64,000 nt of DNA from Croceibacterium mercuriale (GTDB lineage: Bacteria; Pseudomonadota; Alphaproteobacteria; Sphingomonadales; Sphingomonadaceae), in the NCBI RefSeq assembly GCF_000802385.1, contig NZ_JTDN01000001.1, forward strand, positions 1,557,501-1,621,500, in the 5' to 3' direction. The translations under genes and the position numbers were made by a program. Below the pieces are notes generated by a model. It was not told where the DNA came from. It worked only from the letters and a program-made list of their open reading frames with translations, and did no database searches. Shown here in pieces: positions 36,319 through 44,980 of the stretch (its first letter is position 1; the number at the start of each line of letters is the position of its first letter).

Positions 36319-37380
36319 ATGTCCGCGACCCGCCCGACCGGAACCGCTGCGCTGCTTGCGCCGCTGCGATCCCTGCGCACGCTCCAGCCGAGCGACCGTC
36401 CGTGGGAACTGGCCTTCGCCTGCATGATCGCGGCGGGCGTGCCGCTGCTCGCCGGCAGCGCCGCCGGGCTGGTCGGCGAAGGGCTGGCCGGATCACTGGG
36501 CGCGATGGCGCTGCTCTATCTGCCGCGCACCCCGCTGCTGCACAGGTTGAGGATCGTGGCGATCTTCGGCCTGGCAATGATCGCCTGCTACGCCGCCGGC
36601 CTGTGGCTGGCCGGACGGGGCGTGCTGGCGATTGCCGGGCTCGGGCTGCTTGCCTCCGCGGCGACGGCTCTGTGCCGCAGCCTGCAGCGCAGTCCGCCCG
36701 GCAGCCTGTTCCTGGTCATGCCCGCCGCTATCGCCGCCGCGGCCGGCCCGCTGGCACCGGCGCGGGCGCTGTCGCAGCTGGCGGCGCTCGCCACCGGGTG
36801 CCTGTTCGCCGTGGCGGTCGCGGCCATCTATTCGATCTATATCGGACGGCGCCGCGCGCGCCTGCCGGTGCAGCCGCTGGGGGAGCGGTGGTCCGCAATC
36901 TGGCGCGACGCCGCCGTCCACGGTATGATGGTGGCCGTCGCGCTGGTGCTGGCCGCGGTGCTGGGGCTCTCGCGCCCGTACTGGGTGGCGATCAGCACGG
37001 TCACCATCATGAGCGGCGCCTCAGTCGCACATGCCTGGCAGCGCAAGATCCATCGTGTGACCGGCACCGGCGCCGGGCTGATCCTGGCAGTGCCGCTGTT
37101 GTCGGTCATCCATGTGCCATGGCAGGCGGCGATCGCAATCATGGCACTGCTGTTCGCGGTGGAGATGCTGGTGGTGCGTCATTATGCGCTCGCCGTGGCG
37201 TTCATCACGCCCATGGCCATCCTGCTGGCCGAAACGCCGCAACTGTCGGTCGGAGAGGGCGCCACGAATGTGCCGGCGCTGCTGCTCGCCCGGCTGGTCG
37301 ACACCTTGCTGGGCGCGGCGATCGGGGTCGCCGGGGTCGCGCTGCAAGGCACCCTGGCGCGGCGCGCGGCGCGGCACTGA
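36319..37380 (+). CDS. FUSC-family inner-membrane protein
   Basis: 353-aa membrane protein with two sets of hydrophobic helices (about 30-165 and 205-340), the repeated layout of fusaric-acid-resistance/aromatic-acid-exporter-like (FUSC) proteins. The second half has VAVALVLAAVLGLSRPYWVAISTVTIMSG followed by WQRKIHRVTGTGAGLILAV, which matches the FUSC_2 signature (PYW...T..T...G....A...A..R..GT..G). A transport role is likely but the substrate is unknown. ATG 36319 follows a GAGAGG-like ribosome-binding site. No neighbour shares an obvious pathway. Confidence 0.85.
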   Translation: MSATRPTGTAALLAPLRSLRTLQPSDRPWELAFACMIAAGVPLLAGSAAGLVGEGLAGSLGAMALLYLPRTPLLHRLRIVAIFGLAMIACYAAGLWLAGRGVLAIAGLGLLASAATALCRSLQRSPPGSLFLVMPAAIAAAAGPLAPARALSQLAALATGCLFAVAVAAIYSIYIGRRRARLPVQPLGERWSAIWRDAAVHGMMVAVALVLAAVLGLSRPYWVAISTVTIMSGASVAHAWQRKIHRVTGTGAGLILAVPLLSVIHVPWQAAIAIMALLFAVEMLVVRHYALAVAFITPMAILLAETPQLSVGEGATNVPALLLARLVDTLLGAAIGVAGVALQGTLARRAARH

Positions 37381-37465
37381 CGCGAATGGCTTGCGATAGG
37401 CACGGGCTGGTGCCTGGACCGTTGTGGCAGCAAACCAGGATACGGCACGCAAGGGGCGACATGGA

Positions 37466-38086
37466 ATGGCTTTCAATACAACACGGCGCAGCATGCTGGC
37501 AGGCAGCGGTGCAGCCGTGGCTCTGACGCAGGCGCCAGGGGTGCAGGCGCAGGGCAGTTCCGGCGGGGCGGCGACACCGCCGACCATGCCGGTGTCCTTC
37601 ACCGTCAACGGCAAGGAAGCGGAGCTCACCCTCGACACGCGGGTCACCCTGCTGGATGCGCTGCGCGAACATCTGGAACTGACCGGCAGCAAGAAGGGCT
37701 GCGACCATGGCCAGTGCGGTGCCTGCACGGTGATGGTCAACGGTACGCGGATCAATTCCTGCCTGTCGCTCGCCGTCCAGCATCAGGGTGACGAGATCAC
37801 CACCATCGAAGGGCTGGGCACGCCGGATAACCTGCATCCGATGCAGGCGGCTTTCGTGAAGCATGACGGATACCAGTGCGGTTACTGCACCCCCGGGCAG
37901 ATCTGTTCGGCCGTGGCCACGCTGGCGGAGATCCGCGCGGGCATCCCCAGTCACGTGCAGGATGACATCACCGCCGCCCCCGCCTTCAGCGCGGCGGAAT
38001 TGCGCGAGCGGATGAGTGGCAACATCTGCCGCTGCGGCGCCTACAGCAACATCGTGGACGCCATCACCGAAGTGGCGGGAGCCTGA
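37466..38086 (+). CDS. paoA: Periplasmic aldehyde oxidoreductase, 2Fe-2S subunit
   Basis: 206-aa iron-sulfur subunit of a xanthine-oxidase-family enzyme. A Tat signal (TTRRSMLAGSGAAVAL) indicates export of the folded complex. The plant-type [2Fe-2S] cluster ligands are C79, C84, C87 and C99 (CDHGQCGACTV); the second cluster uses C138, C141, C188 and C190 (QCGYCTPGQ and NICRCGAY). This Tat-bearing form with separate FAD and Mo subunits matches PaoA (YagT) rather than cytoplasmic CO or xanthine dehydrogenases. The start is taken at ATG 37466 (MAFNTTRRS). It is 3 bp from paoB. Confidence 0.93.
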   Translation: MAFNTTRRSMLAGSGAAVALTQAPGVQAQGSSGGAATPPTMPVSFTVNGKEAELTLDTRVTLLDALREHLELTGSKKGCDHGQCGACTVMVNGTRINSCLSLAVQHQGDEITTIEGLGTPDNLHPMQAAFVKHDGYQCGYCTPGQICSAVATLAEIRAGIPSHVQDDITAAPAFSAAELRERMSGNICRCGAYSNIVDAITEVAGA

Positions 38087-38089
38087 ACC

Positions 38090-39043
38090 ATGCGCCCCTT
38101 TACCTATCAGCGCGTCGCCACCGCGGCCGAAGCTGCCGCCGCTGTCGCCGGCAACCCCGGCGCCAAGTTCCTGGCCGGCGGCACGAACCTGCTCGACCTG
38201 ATGAAGCTGGAGATCGAACGCCCCGCCCATCTGGTGGATGTGCAGGACATCGAAGGCCTCGGCACGATCGAGCAGGCGGAGGATGGCGGTCTGCGGATCG
38301 GCGCGCTGGTGACCAACACCACGCTCGCCGCCAACGAGCGGGTACGGCGCGACTATGGCGTGCTGACCCGCGCCATCGTGGCCGGCGCATCGGGCCAGCT
38401 GCGCAACAAGGCCACCACCGCAGGCAATCTGCTGCAGCGGACCCGGTGCCCCTATTTCTACGACCCCAACCTGCCCTGCAACAAGCGCAACCCCGGCAGC
38501 GGCTGCGCCGCGTTGGAAGGTTACTCCCGCCAGCTTGCCGTGATCGGCAGCAGCGACAAGTGCATCGCCACCTATCCAGGTGACATGGCCATTGCCATGC
38601 GCGTTCTGGACGCAACAGTGGAGACGGTGCAGCCGGACGGCACCACCCGCGCCATTCCCTTTGCCGAATTCCATCGCCTGCCCGGCGACGAGCCGGAGAG
38701 GGACAATGTGCTGGCGCATGGAGAGCTGATCACCGCGGTCACCCTGCCCCGGCCCTTGGGTGGCAAGCACTTCTACCAGAAGGTGCGCGACCGGGCGTCC
38801 TACGCCTATGCGCTGGTATCGGTTGCGGCGGTGATCCAGCCGGACGGCACCGGCCGGGTCGCCTTCGGCGGCGTGGCGCACAAGCCGTGGCGGGTGGAGG
38901 CGGCGGAGGCCGCGCTGCCGCAGGGCGCCGCAGCGGTGACCGCGCAGGTCTTTGCCGATGCCCGTCCGACCGAGCACAACCGTTTCAAGCTGCCGCTCGC
39001 CACCCGCGCGCTTGCCGGCGTGCTGGCCGAAGCCAAGGGATAG
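38090..39043 (+). CDS. paoB: Aldehyde oxidoreductase, FAD and [4Fe-4S] subunit
   Basis: 317-aa FAD-binding subunit. FAD motifs [15 protein letters not shown] (about 27-40) and [14 protein letters not shown]-type [15 protein letters not shown] (about 103-117) are present. A cysteine-rich insertion [27 protein letters not shown] (C120, C130, C139) plus C158 in [12 protein letters not shown] corresponds to the extra [4Fe-4S] cluster known from E. coli PaoB. The C-terminal CO-dehydrogenase flavoprotein domain is complete. It lies between the 2Fe-2S and molybdenum subunits. Confidence 0.94.
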   Translation: MRPFTYQRVATAAEAAAAVAGNPGAKFLAGGTNLLDLMKLEIERPAHLVDVQDIEGLGTIEQAEDGGLRIGALVTNTTLAANERVRRDYGVLTRAIVAGASGQLRNKATTAGNLLQRTRCPYFYDPNLPCNKRNPGSGCAALEGYSRQLAVIGSSDKCIATYPGDMAIAMRVLDATVETVQPDGTTRAIPFAEFHRLPGDEPERDNVLAHGELITAVTLPRPLGGKHFYQKVRDRASYAYALVSVAAVIQPDGTGRVAFGGVAHKPWRVEAAEAALPQGAAAVTAQVFADARPTEHNRFKLPLATRALAGVLAEAKG

Positions 39044-39048
39044 TCCAA

Positions 39049-41268
39049 ATGAAGTTCGAACAAGCCGCGGGCACCAACCCGATCGACCGGCAGAAGATCA
39101 TTGGCCAGCCGACCAGCCGGATCGACGGCCCGCTGAAGACCACCGGCACCGCGCCCTATGCCCATGAACGCCACGGACCGAACCATGGCGTCGTGCCGAA
39201 CCAGAGCTATGGCTACATCCTGGGTGCCGGCATCGCCAAGGGTCGCGTCGCCAGCATGGACACGCAGGAGGCCGCCCGCGCGCCCGGCGTGCTGGGCATC
39301 GTCACCACGCTGGAGCAGGAGCTGCTGCCCCCCGGCCAGGGCATCGTTGCCAACATCTTCGGCGGCGCGGAAATCCGCCATTACCATCAGGCGATCGCTG
39401 TCGTCATGGCCGAGACGTTCGAGCAGGCACGCGCCGCGGCCAACATGATCCGCGTCGATTATGACCGCGCCGACGGCCGGTTCGATCTTGCCACGCTGGC
39501 CCCGCAGGCCCGTGTCGCGGACGAGAGCGGCAAGCTGAAGGGCGAGCCGTTCAAGGTGGAGGTCGGCGATTTCGCCGGCGCCTTCGCGGAGGCGCCTGTC
39601 ACGGTCGACGCGACCTACACCACGGCCGACGAAAGCCATGCGATGATGGAGCCCTTCGCCTCCATCGCCGCGTGGGAAGGCGAGAAGCTTACGGTATGGA
39701 CCTCCAACCAGATGATCGCCTGGTCCAAGGGCTCACTGGCCAAGATGCTGGGCATGAAGCCGGAGAACGTGCGGCTCGACTCGCCCTTCATCGGCGGCGG
39801 GTTCGGTGCGAAGCTGTGGGTGCGGGCGGATGCCGTGCTGGCAGCACTGGGCGCGAAGAAGGTCGGTCGTCCGGTGCGGATCGCGATGCAGCGGCCGCTG
39901 GTGGCGAACAACACCAGCCATCGCCCGGCGACGATCCAGCAGGTCAAGCTGGGTGCCACGCCCGATGGCCGGCTGACCGCGTTTCATCATTCCAGCACCA
40001 GCGGCAATCTGCCCGGCGGCGACGTGGAAGTCGCCACGCAGCAGAGCCGCCTGCTTTATGCCGCGCCCAATCGCGAAATCTTCATGAAGCTGGCGGTCAA
40101 CGACCTGCCCGAAGGCAATGCCATGCGGGCACCGGGCGAAGCGCCCGGCCTGATGGTGCTGGAGATGGCAATGGACGAACTGGCGGAAAAGCTGGGCATG
40201 GACCCGGTGGAACTGCGCATCGTTAACGACACGCAGGTCGATCCGGAGAAGCCGGAACGGCCCTTCTCCGAACGCCATCTGGTGGAATGCCTGCGCCGCG
40301 GGGCGGAGGAGTTCGGCTGGAACCGACGCAACCCCAAGCCGGCACAGGTGCGCGACGGGCGCTGGCTGGTCGGCATGGGCATGGCCACCGGGTTCCGCAA
40401 TTCCATGGCGACCAAGTCGGCCGCGCGGGTCCGGCTGCAGCGCGACGGATCGCTGGTGGTGGAAACCGACATGACGGATATTGGCACCGGCACCTACACC
40501 ATCCTGGCGCAGACCGCGGCGGAGATGATGGGCCTGCCGCTCGACCGGGTGACCGTGCGCCTGGGCGACAGCGACGATCCTGCCAGCGCCGGCAGCGGCG
40601 GCCAGTGGGGCGCGGCCAACTCCACCTCCGGCGTCTACGCCGCATGCGTGAAGCTGCGCACTGCCATTGCGGAGAAGCTGGGAATGGATCCGACAACGGC
40701 CGACTTCACCGACGGCGAGGTGCGCGCCGGCAACCGGTCCGCTCGCCTGTCGGACGCTGGCGAGCTGATGGCGGAGGACAGGATCGAATTCGGCGACCTG
40801 GACAAGCAATACCAGCAATCGACCTTTGCCGGACATTTCTGCGAGGTCGCGGTCGACTCCTACACCGGAGAGGTCCGGGTCCACCGGATGCTGGCCGTGT
40901 GCGAGGCCGGGCGGATCCTGAACCCGGTGACGGCGCGCAGCCAGGTGATCGGCGGGATGACCATGGGCGTGGGGTCCGCACTGATGGAGGAACTGGCGGT
41001 GGACACGCGCTTCGGCCTGTTCGTCAATCACGACCTCGCCGGGTACGAGGTACCGGTCCATGCCGACATCCCGCACCAGCAGGTGATCTTCCTCGACCAT
41101 CCGGACGACAAGGCCAACCCGCTGAAGGCCAAGGGCGTGGGCGAGCTGGGCCTGTGCGGCGTGGGCGCAGCCGTGGCCAACGCGATCTACAACGCCACCG
41201 GCGTGCGGGTGCGCGACTACCCGATCACGTTGGACAAGCACCTGGAGAAGCTGCCGCAGGTCGCCTGA
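39049..41268 (+). CDS. paoC: Aldehyde oxidoreductase, molybdenum cofactor subunit
   Basis: 739-aa catalytic subunit that oxidises aldehydes, probably aromatic ones, to carboxylates in the periplasm. Family motifs: IGQPTSRIDGPLKTTGTAPYAHE at the N terminus, SPFIGGGFGAKLW, NAMRAPGEAPGLMVLE, TDIGTGTYTILAQTAAEMMGL, and the C-terminal VGELGLCGVGAAVANAI holding the catalytic glutamate (E699). No Tat signal is seen, so it should be carried out with PaoA. ATG 39049 follows paoB by 5 bp. No PaoD/XdhC-type cofactor insertase is encoded next to it here. Confidence 0.95.
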   Translation: MKFEQAAGTNPIDRQKIIGQPTSRIDGPLKTTGTAPYAHERHGPNHGVVPNQSYGYILGAGIAKGRVASMDTQEAARAPGVLGIVTTLEQELLPPGQGIVANIFGGAEIRHYHQAIAVVMAETFEQARAAANMIRVDYDRADGRFDLATLAPQARVADESGKLKGEPFKVEVGDFAGAFAEAPVTVDATYTTADESHAMMEPFASIAAWEGEKLTVWTSNQMIAWSKGSLAKMLGMKPENVRLDSPFIGGGFGAKLWVRADAVLAALGAKKVGRPVRIAMQRPLVANNTSHRPATIQQVKLGATPDGRLTAFHHSSTSGNLPGGDVEVATQQSRLLYAAPNREIFMKLAVNDLPEGNAMRAPGEAPGLMVLEMAMDELAEKLGMDPVELRIVNDTQVDPEKPERPFSERHLVECLRRGAEEFGWNRRNPKPAQVRDGRWLVGMGMATGFRNSMATKSAARVRLQRDGSLVVETDMTDIGTGTYTILAQTAAEMMGLPLDRVTVRLGDSDDPASAGSGGQWGAANSTSGVYAACVKLRTAIAEKLGMDPTTADFTDGEVRAGNRSARLSDAGELMAEDRIEFGDLDKQYQQSTFAGHFCEVAVDSYTGEVRVHRMLAVCEAGRILNPVTARSQVIGGMTMGVGSALMEELAVDTRFGLFVNHDLAGYEVPVHADIPHQQVIFLDHPDDKANPLKAKGVGELGLCGVGAAVANAIYNATGVRVRDYPITLDKHLEKLPQVA

Positions 41269-41279
41269 CCTGCCGCATG

Positions 41280-41327
41280 GGCGGACGGTGTCAGCGGCGC
41301 AGCACTGCGCGCCTGACACCGTCCGCC
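41280..41327. repeat. Perfect 15-bp inverted repeat at convergent gene ends
   Basis: GGCGGACGGTGTCAG (41280-41294) is repeated exactly inverted at 41313-41327, with an 18-nt spacer that itself holds GCGCAG-CA-CTGCGC. On both strands it forms a long GC-rich hairpin between paoC and the converging DUF1440-like gene. The stop and last codons of the latter lie inside the stem and loop. There is no T run on either side, so it may act as a transcription roadblock or RNA stabiliser rather than a standard terminator. Confidence 0.8.
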
Positions 41328-41791
41328 ACCAGGCCGAAGATCAGGTGCACGGCCAAGGCGCTGGCATGCGCCACCGGCGGGCTGTCGGCCGGCTTGCCGG
41401 ACAGCCCGGTCGCCGGCACCAGCACCTCGTCCGCCACGGCGAAGACACCGGCGCCGAACAGTGCGCCACGCCCTGCGCTTGCCAACGGGACATGGCGCGC
41501 CAGCAAGCCATAACCGGCTCCCAGGGCAGCGCCGAAGGCGAACTGGAACAGTCCGGTCGCGGCTTCCTGGCGATCGTCCGGCAATGGCCGGCCCAGTCCT
41601 TCCTCGACGGCGCGCGTGGCCGCGACAGGCGATCCGATGCGCGGTTCACCCGTCGCATCGGGAGCGGCAGGGTCTATGCCCGCCAACGGCCTGGACAGCT
41701 GCATGAAGATGGCAACCACCGCCGTGGCGGCGAGACCACCGGCCACGCCCGCCAGCATGTCGGTGACTGCGCTATCCTTGTCGATCGTCAT
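41291..41791 (-). CDS. DUF1440/YagU-like inner-membrane protein
   Basis: 166-aa membrane protein with about four hydrophobic segments: MLAGVAGGLAATAVVAIFMQL at the N terminus, FAFGAALGAGYGLLARH, GRGALFGAGVFAVADEVLVPATGLSG, and ALAVHLIFGLVADGVRR. The GALFGA...DE.LVP..GLS pattern resembles DUF1440, the family that includes E. coli YagU, itself adjacent to the paoABC genes in that organism. ATG 41791 has AGGAGG 7 bases upstream. The family assignment is from pattern recall and the function is unknown, though envelope stress and acid resistance have been linked to YagU. Confidence 0.72.
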   Translation of the reverse strand: MTIDKDSAVTDMLAGVAGGLAATAVVAIFMQLSRPLAGIDPAAPDATGEPRIGSPVAATRAVEEGLGRPLPDDRQEAATGLFQFAFGAALGAGYGLLARHVPLASAGRGALFGAGVFAVADEVLVPATGLSGKPADSPPVAHASALAVHLIFGLVADGVRRAVLRR

Positions 41792-41845
41792 CAACGGTCC
41801 TCCTTGCCTCTCGCCTCAATGGGCAGGGGCCGAGGCCGGTTCCGA

Positions 41846-42208
41846 TCAGACCAGCTTGACCAGCCGGCGTTCCAGCACGGCAAGGACGCCAGGCAGTTCA
41901 TGCCCGCGCTTCAGCACCTGCCCGTGTTCACCGAACAGCGCCCACATGCCCTGCTTGCCGCGCAGCGCCGGGCGCTTCTCCAGCCGCATCTGCGGGTTCT
42001 CGGCCGCCCGGCGGAAGGCGGAGAAGCTGGCGCAATCGCGGGTGAAGCCCATCGCGTAGTCGCGCCACTCGCCAGCCGCGACCATGCGGCCATACAGGTC
42101 CAGGATGCGGGTCAGCTCCGCGCGATCGAACCCGACCTGCTGCGCACCGCCGCGCGGGGGCACGCCGCCGCCGGGAAAGGCGATGATGCCATTGCCCTCT
42201 GCCGCCAT
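41846..42208 (-). CDS. DUF2794 domain protein
   Basis: 120-aa alphaproteobacterial protein of the DUF2794 family: FDRAELTRILDLYGRMVAAGEWRDYAMGF, RRAAENPQMRLEKRPALRGKQGMWALFGEHGQVLKRGHELPGVLAVLERRL. It has no membrane segment and no signal peptide, and no function is known to me for the family. The ATG overlaps the cysE stop (TGATG), so it is co-translated with serine acetyltransferase. That linkage is a common arrangement, but its meaning is not clear from sequence. Confidence 0.86.
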   Translation of the reverse strand: MAAEGNGIIAFPGGGVPPRGGAQQVGFDRAELTRILDLYGRMVAAGEWRDYAMGFTRDCASFSAFRRAAENPQMRLEKRPALRGKQGMWALFGEHGQVLKRGHELPGVLAVLERRLVKLV

Positions 42209-42942
42209 CAACCTTCCGCCTTGCGGACCGCCCGTACCCGGCGCGTGACCGGCGGTGTCGGCGGCTCGGGCTGCTGGCGCTCTGCCCTGAGCAGGGCAAC
42301 TTCTGCCCGCAATTCAGCGATCTGCAGTTCGAGCGTCTCGGCGCGGTCAGGCCGCACCTCCTCGCAATCCTGCCCGTCGCGGCACGGCGTCCCGTAGGGG
42401 ATGAACTCGCGCAGCCAGGTTTCCGCCGGGACCAGCGTGCTGCGCGCCTTCAGCCCGATCATGGTCGCGCCTTCCGGCACGTCGTCCAGCACGACGGCAT
42501 TGGCCCCGACCCGGGCGCGGCGGCCCACCGTGATGGGGCCGATGATCTGCGCACCGGACCCGATGATCACGCCATCTTCCAGCGTCGGATGCCGCTTGCC
42601 GGCCAGGCCGTTGGTCGGATTGCTGCCGCCCAGCGTGACGCATTGATAGATGGTGACGTTGTCGCCGATCTCCGCCGTTTCGCCGATCACGGTGAAGCCG
42701 TGATCGATGAAGAAATTGCGCCCGATCCGCGCACCCGGATGGATGTCGATCGCGGTCAGCCAGCGGCTCAGATGATTGACCAGCCGCGCCAGGAAGAACA
42801 GCTGCCCGGTGAACAGCCAGTGCGCCACCCGGTGCAGCCCGAGCGCCCAGACACCCGGGTACAGCAATATCTCCCAACGCGACCGGGGTGCCGGGTCGCG
42901 CGCGCGGATCGAATCCAGGTAGGCGGTCAGCCGCTCGAACAT
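42208..42942 (-). CDS. cysE: Serine O-acetyltransferase (EpsC type)
   Basis: 244-aa enzyme acetylating serine with acetyl-CoA as the first step of cysteine synthesis. Left-handed beta-helix hexapeptide repeats start at IDIHPGARIGRNFFIDHGFTVIGETAEIGDNVTIYQ, followed by TLGGSNPTNGLAGKRHPTLEDGVIIGSGAQIIGPI. Catalytic histidines are in IHPGA and DHGF. A C-terminal extension (about 185-244) contains two Cys (GTPCRDGQDCEE), a short coiled coil (LELQIAELRAEVALLRAE) and a Pro/Arg tail not found in the core family. The following gene is DUF2794. Confidence 0.95.
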   Translation of the reverse strand: MFERLTAYLDSIRARDPAPRSRWEILLYPGVWALGLHRVAHWLFTGQLFFLARLVNHLSRWLTAIDIHPGARIGRNFFIDHGFTVIGETAEIGDNVTIYQCVTLGGSNPTNGLAGKRHPTLEDGVIIGSGAQIIGPITVGRRARVGANAVVLDDVPEGATMIGLKARSTLVPAETWLREFIPYGTPCRDGQDCEEVRPDRAETLELQIAELRAEVALLRAERQQPEPPTPPVTRRVRAVRKAEG

Positions 42943-42984
42943 CAGACCCTCGTTATCGCATCGTGCCGGAGGCGCCTGGCTGCG

Positions 42985-43608
42985 TCATAGCAGCCGCGGT
43001 TCGGCAGGACCCATTACCGCCTCCAGCGCGGCGCGCCATACAGTTTGGGTGGCCGGCGCCTTGCGTTCAAGGCTCAGCCGGTCAATCTCGGCCGCCAGCT
43101 GCTCCAGCAAGGCGAAGGACCGGCCGGCGCGCGGCACCAGATAATCGGCCGCATCCGGCCCCAGCAGCAGACCGCGCTGCTCCGCATGAGCCAGCAGCAG
43201 CTCTGCCGCCATGGTGTCACCCGGCTGGCCGATGGGCAGCTGCATGGCCGCGCCCAGGCGGGAGCGGAGGTCGGGCAATGTGATGCGCCATGCCTGCGCC
43301 CCGCCCACGATCAGCAACGGCGTACCGCTCTGTTGCGCGCTGTTCCAGCGATGGAACAGCGCATCTTCCGCCAGCAGCGGGGCGTCGTCGATCGCCTCAC
43401 CCCGGCCACCTTCCGCGAACCACCGTGCCAGCAGCGACTTGCCCGATCGCGGCGGCCCGGTCAGCACAGCGGTGCGATAGGGCCAGGCGGCGGGATTGCA
43501 CAGCGCGGCGATTGCCTGGGCATTCGCGTCACCGGTCACGATCCGCGCCGCCGCGCCCGCGCCCTGTGCCAGCGGCAGCGCGATCTGGCGGGCGATCGTG
43601 GCCACCAT
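42985..43608 (-). CDS. hdaA: DnaA-paralogue regulator HdaA
   Basis: 207-aa AAA+ protein related to DnaA domain III without the DNA-binding domain IV, so it is a Hda-type factor that stimulates ATP hydrolysis by DnaA to prevent over-initiation. Walker A GPPRSGKS is at 51-58. The N terminus (RQIALPLAQGAGAAARIVTGDANAQAIA) resembles the clamp-binding QLxLPL start of Hda proteins. The sensor region PDLRSRLGAAMQLPIGQPGD and a C-terminal lid SFALLEQLAAEIDRLSL are present. It is cotranscribed with the DUF2066-like gene upstream. Confidence 0.88.
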   Translation of the reverse strand: MVATIARQIALPLAQGAGAAARIVTGDANAQAIAALCNPAAWPYRTAVLTGPPRSGKSLLARWFAEGGRGEAIDDAPLLAEDALFHRWNSAQQSGTPLLIVGGAQAWRITLPDLRSRLGAAMQLPIGQPGDTMAAELLLAHAEQRGLLLGPDAADYLVPRAGRSFALLEQLAAEIDRLSLERKAPATQTVWRAALEAVMGPAEPRLL

Positions 43609-43617
43609 CTGGCGGCG

Positions 43618-44910
43618 CTAGCGCGTGATGGCGAGGGCGTTGGACCCTTCGGTCACGGTCCAGCCACGCGCGCGCAGGGCGGCGGCCAGGGCCGACAGAT
43701 CACCCGCATAGCTCACCTGCAGCACCGACGTGCCGCCAATCGCGATGGAGGGTGTCTGCACCTGCCGCACGCCGGGTGTGCCCCGGACGGAGCCAAGCGC
43801 CGCGTCGATCGCGGCCGGATCGGGTGTGCCGACCTGCACGGTGAAGCTGCCTGTCGCCGTCGCCGGTGCCTCCGTTCCCGGAACAGGCGTCGGCGGGGTT
43901 ACCGGCACCGGACTGGGCACGGACGGCGGCGCCAGTTCCGCTGCGCGCGCAGCGTCGGCCAGCTCCGATTGCCGGGCTGCGGCGATCAGGGCGCGCACCT
44001 CCGGGCTCAGCTGGATCTCGTCCAGCGTCAGGGTCGGGTCGGGCCGCAGCTCTCCGCTGGCGAGTGCGCGGGTGAAGATCTCGTCGAAGCGCTCCACCGC
44101 CTGCGCCAGCATGGCCGGCAGCTGCGCGCTGCCATTGGCACGCAAGGTGAAGGTGCCCAGCACCTGGTTTTCCGGGCCGTGGCGGGCGGTGAAGCGCCCT
44201 TCTACCGGCCCACCCGGATACAGGTAGGTCAGTTCAGCCACCGGCGTCACCACGTCGGCGGCGCCGAACTGGTCGAGCACCTCGTTCCACCAGGCGCGGC
44301 TGCGGCGCGATGGTTGACCTGCGGTCAGCATCAGGGACTGCCAGCCCGCGCCGCTTGGCCGCACATAATCCACCGCGCTGGCACCGGTCTGATACTCCGC
44401 CCAGGCGCGTTGCCACGGGTTGCGCACCTCGAACATGGTCTGCGTGCCGCCGGTCACAAGCACAGGCAGCACCAGCATCGGTGCGCTGCGTGCCCGCGCC
44501 CCGCCGCCGCCCAGCAACCCGCCGGCGCGCGCCCGGTCGAATACCACGCCCAGCGTGGCGATGTAGCGACGGGGGCCGATCTGTTCCTGACCCACGATAA
44601 TGGCGGTCACCAGCCCGTCCAGCTGCGAATCGGGCAGCTTCGGCCCGCCGATCTTGGCCCAGGCCAGCCGCTGCGCCTCCGCCCAGCCGGCCCGGCGGGC
44701 TTCTTCCGCGCTGTCGCCGGTGGTGTTCACCTGAATCCCGCGCACCTCGATATCGGTGGTGGCGGCGACGGGCGTGATGCCGCGCTCCCCCGCGACCTGC
44801 GCCACCAGCGCGGCACCGCCGGCCAGCATGGCCGCGAGCAGCACCGCCCCTGCGGCGGGCCGCAAGGCCGTCAGACGGAGCGGCGGAAAGGAGGGGGTGA
44901 GCATGGCCAT
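43618..44910 (-). CDS. Exported DUF2066-like protein between purM and hdaA
   Basis: 430-aa protein with an N-terminal hydrophobic signal or anchor (about 18-40). The next region ([27 protein letters not shown] through [21 protein letters not shown]) follows the DUF2066 pattern of repeated Ala/Gln helices then Y-x-x-x-L-x-V-x-F-D. A Pro-rich linker (about 330-352) precedes a C-terminal domain ([55 protein letters not shown]) with a ferredoxin-like, heavy-metal-associated-like pattern but no CxxC. Function is unknown. The start may be ATG 44910 or 44904. It is divergent from purM. Confidence 0.72.
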   Translation of the reverse strand: MAMLTPSFPPLRLTALRPAAGAVLLAAMLAGGAALVAQVAGERGITPVAATTDIEVRGIQVNTTGDSAEEARRAGWAEAQRLAWAKIGGPKLPDSQLDGLVTAIIVGQEQIGPRRYIATLGVVFDRARAGGLLGGGGARARSAPMLVLPVLVTGGTQTMFEVRNPWQRAWAEYQTGASAVDYVRPSGAGWQSLMLTAGQPSRRSRAWWNEVLDQFGAADVVTPVAELTYLYPGGPVEGRFTARHGPENQVLGTFTLRANGSAQLPAMLAQAVERFDEIFTRALASGELRPDPTLTLDEIQLSPEVRALIAAARQSELADAARAAELAPPSVPSPVPVTPPTPVPGTEAPATATGSFTVQVGTPDPAAIDAALGSVRGTPGVRQVQTPSIAIGGTSVLQVSYAGDLSALAAALRARGWTVTEGSNALAITR

Positions 44911-44980
44911 CGGGGAAATCGCCGGCCTTGTGCCCAATGGCGAGTGGAAATCCAAGCGCGAAAGATTATGGGGTTGGCCC

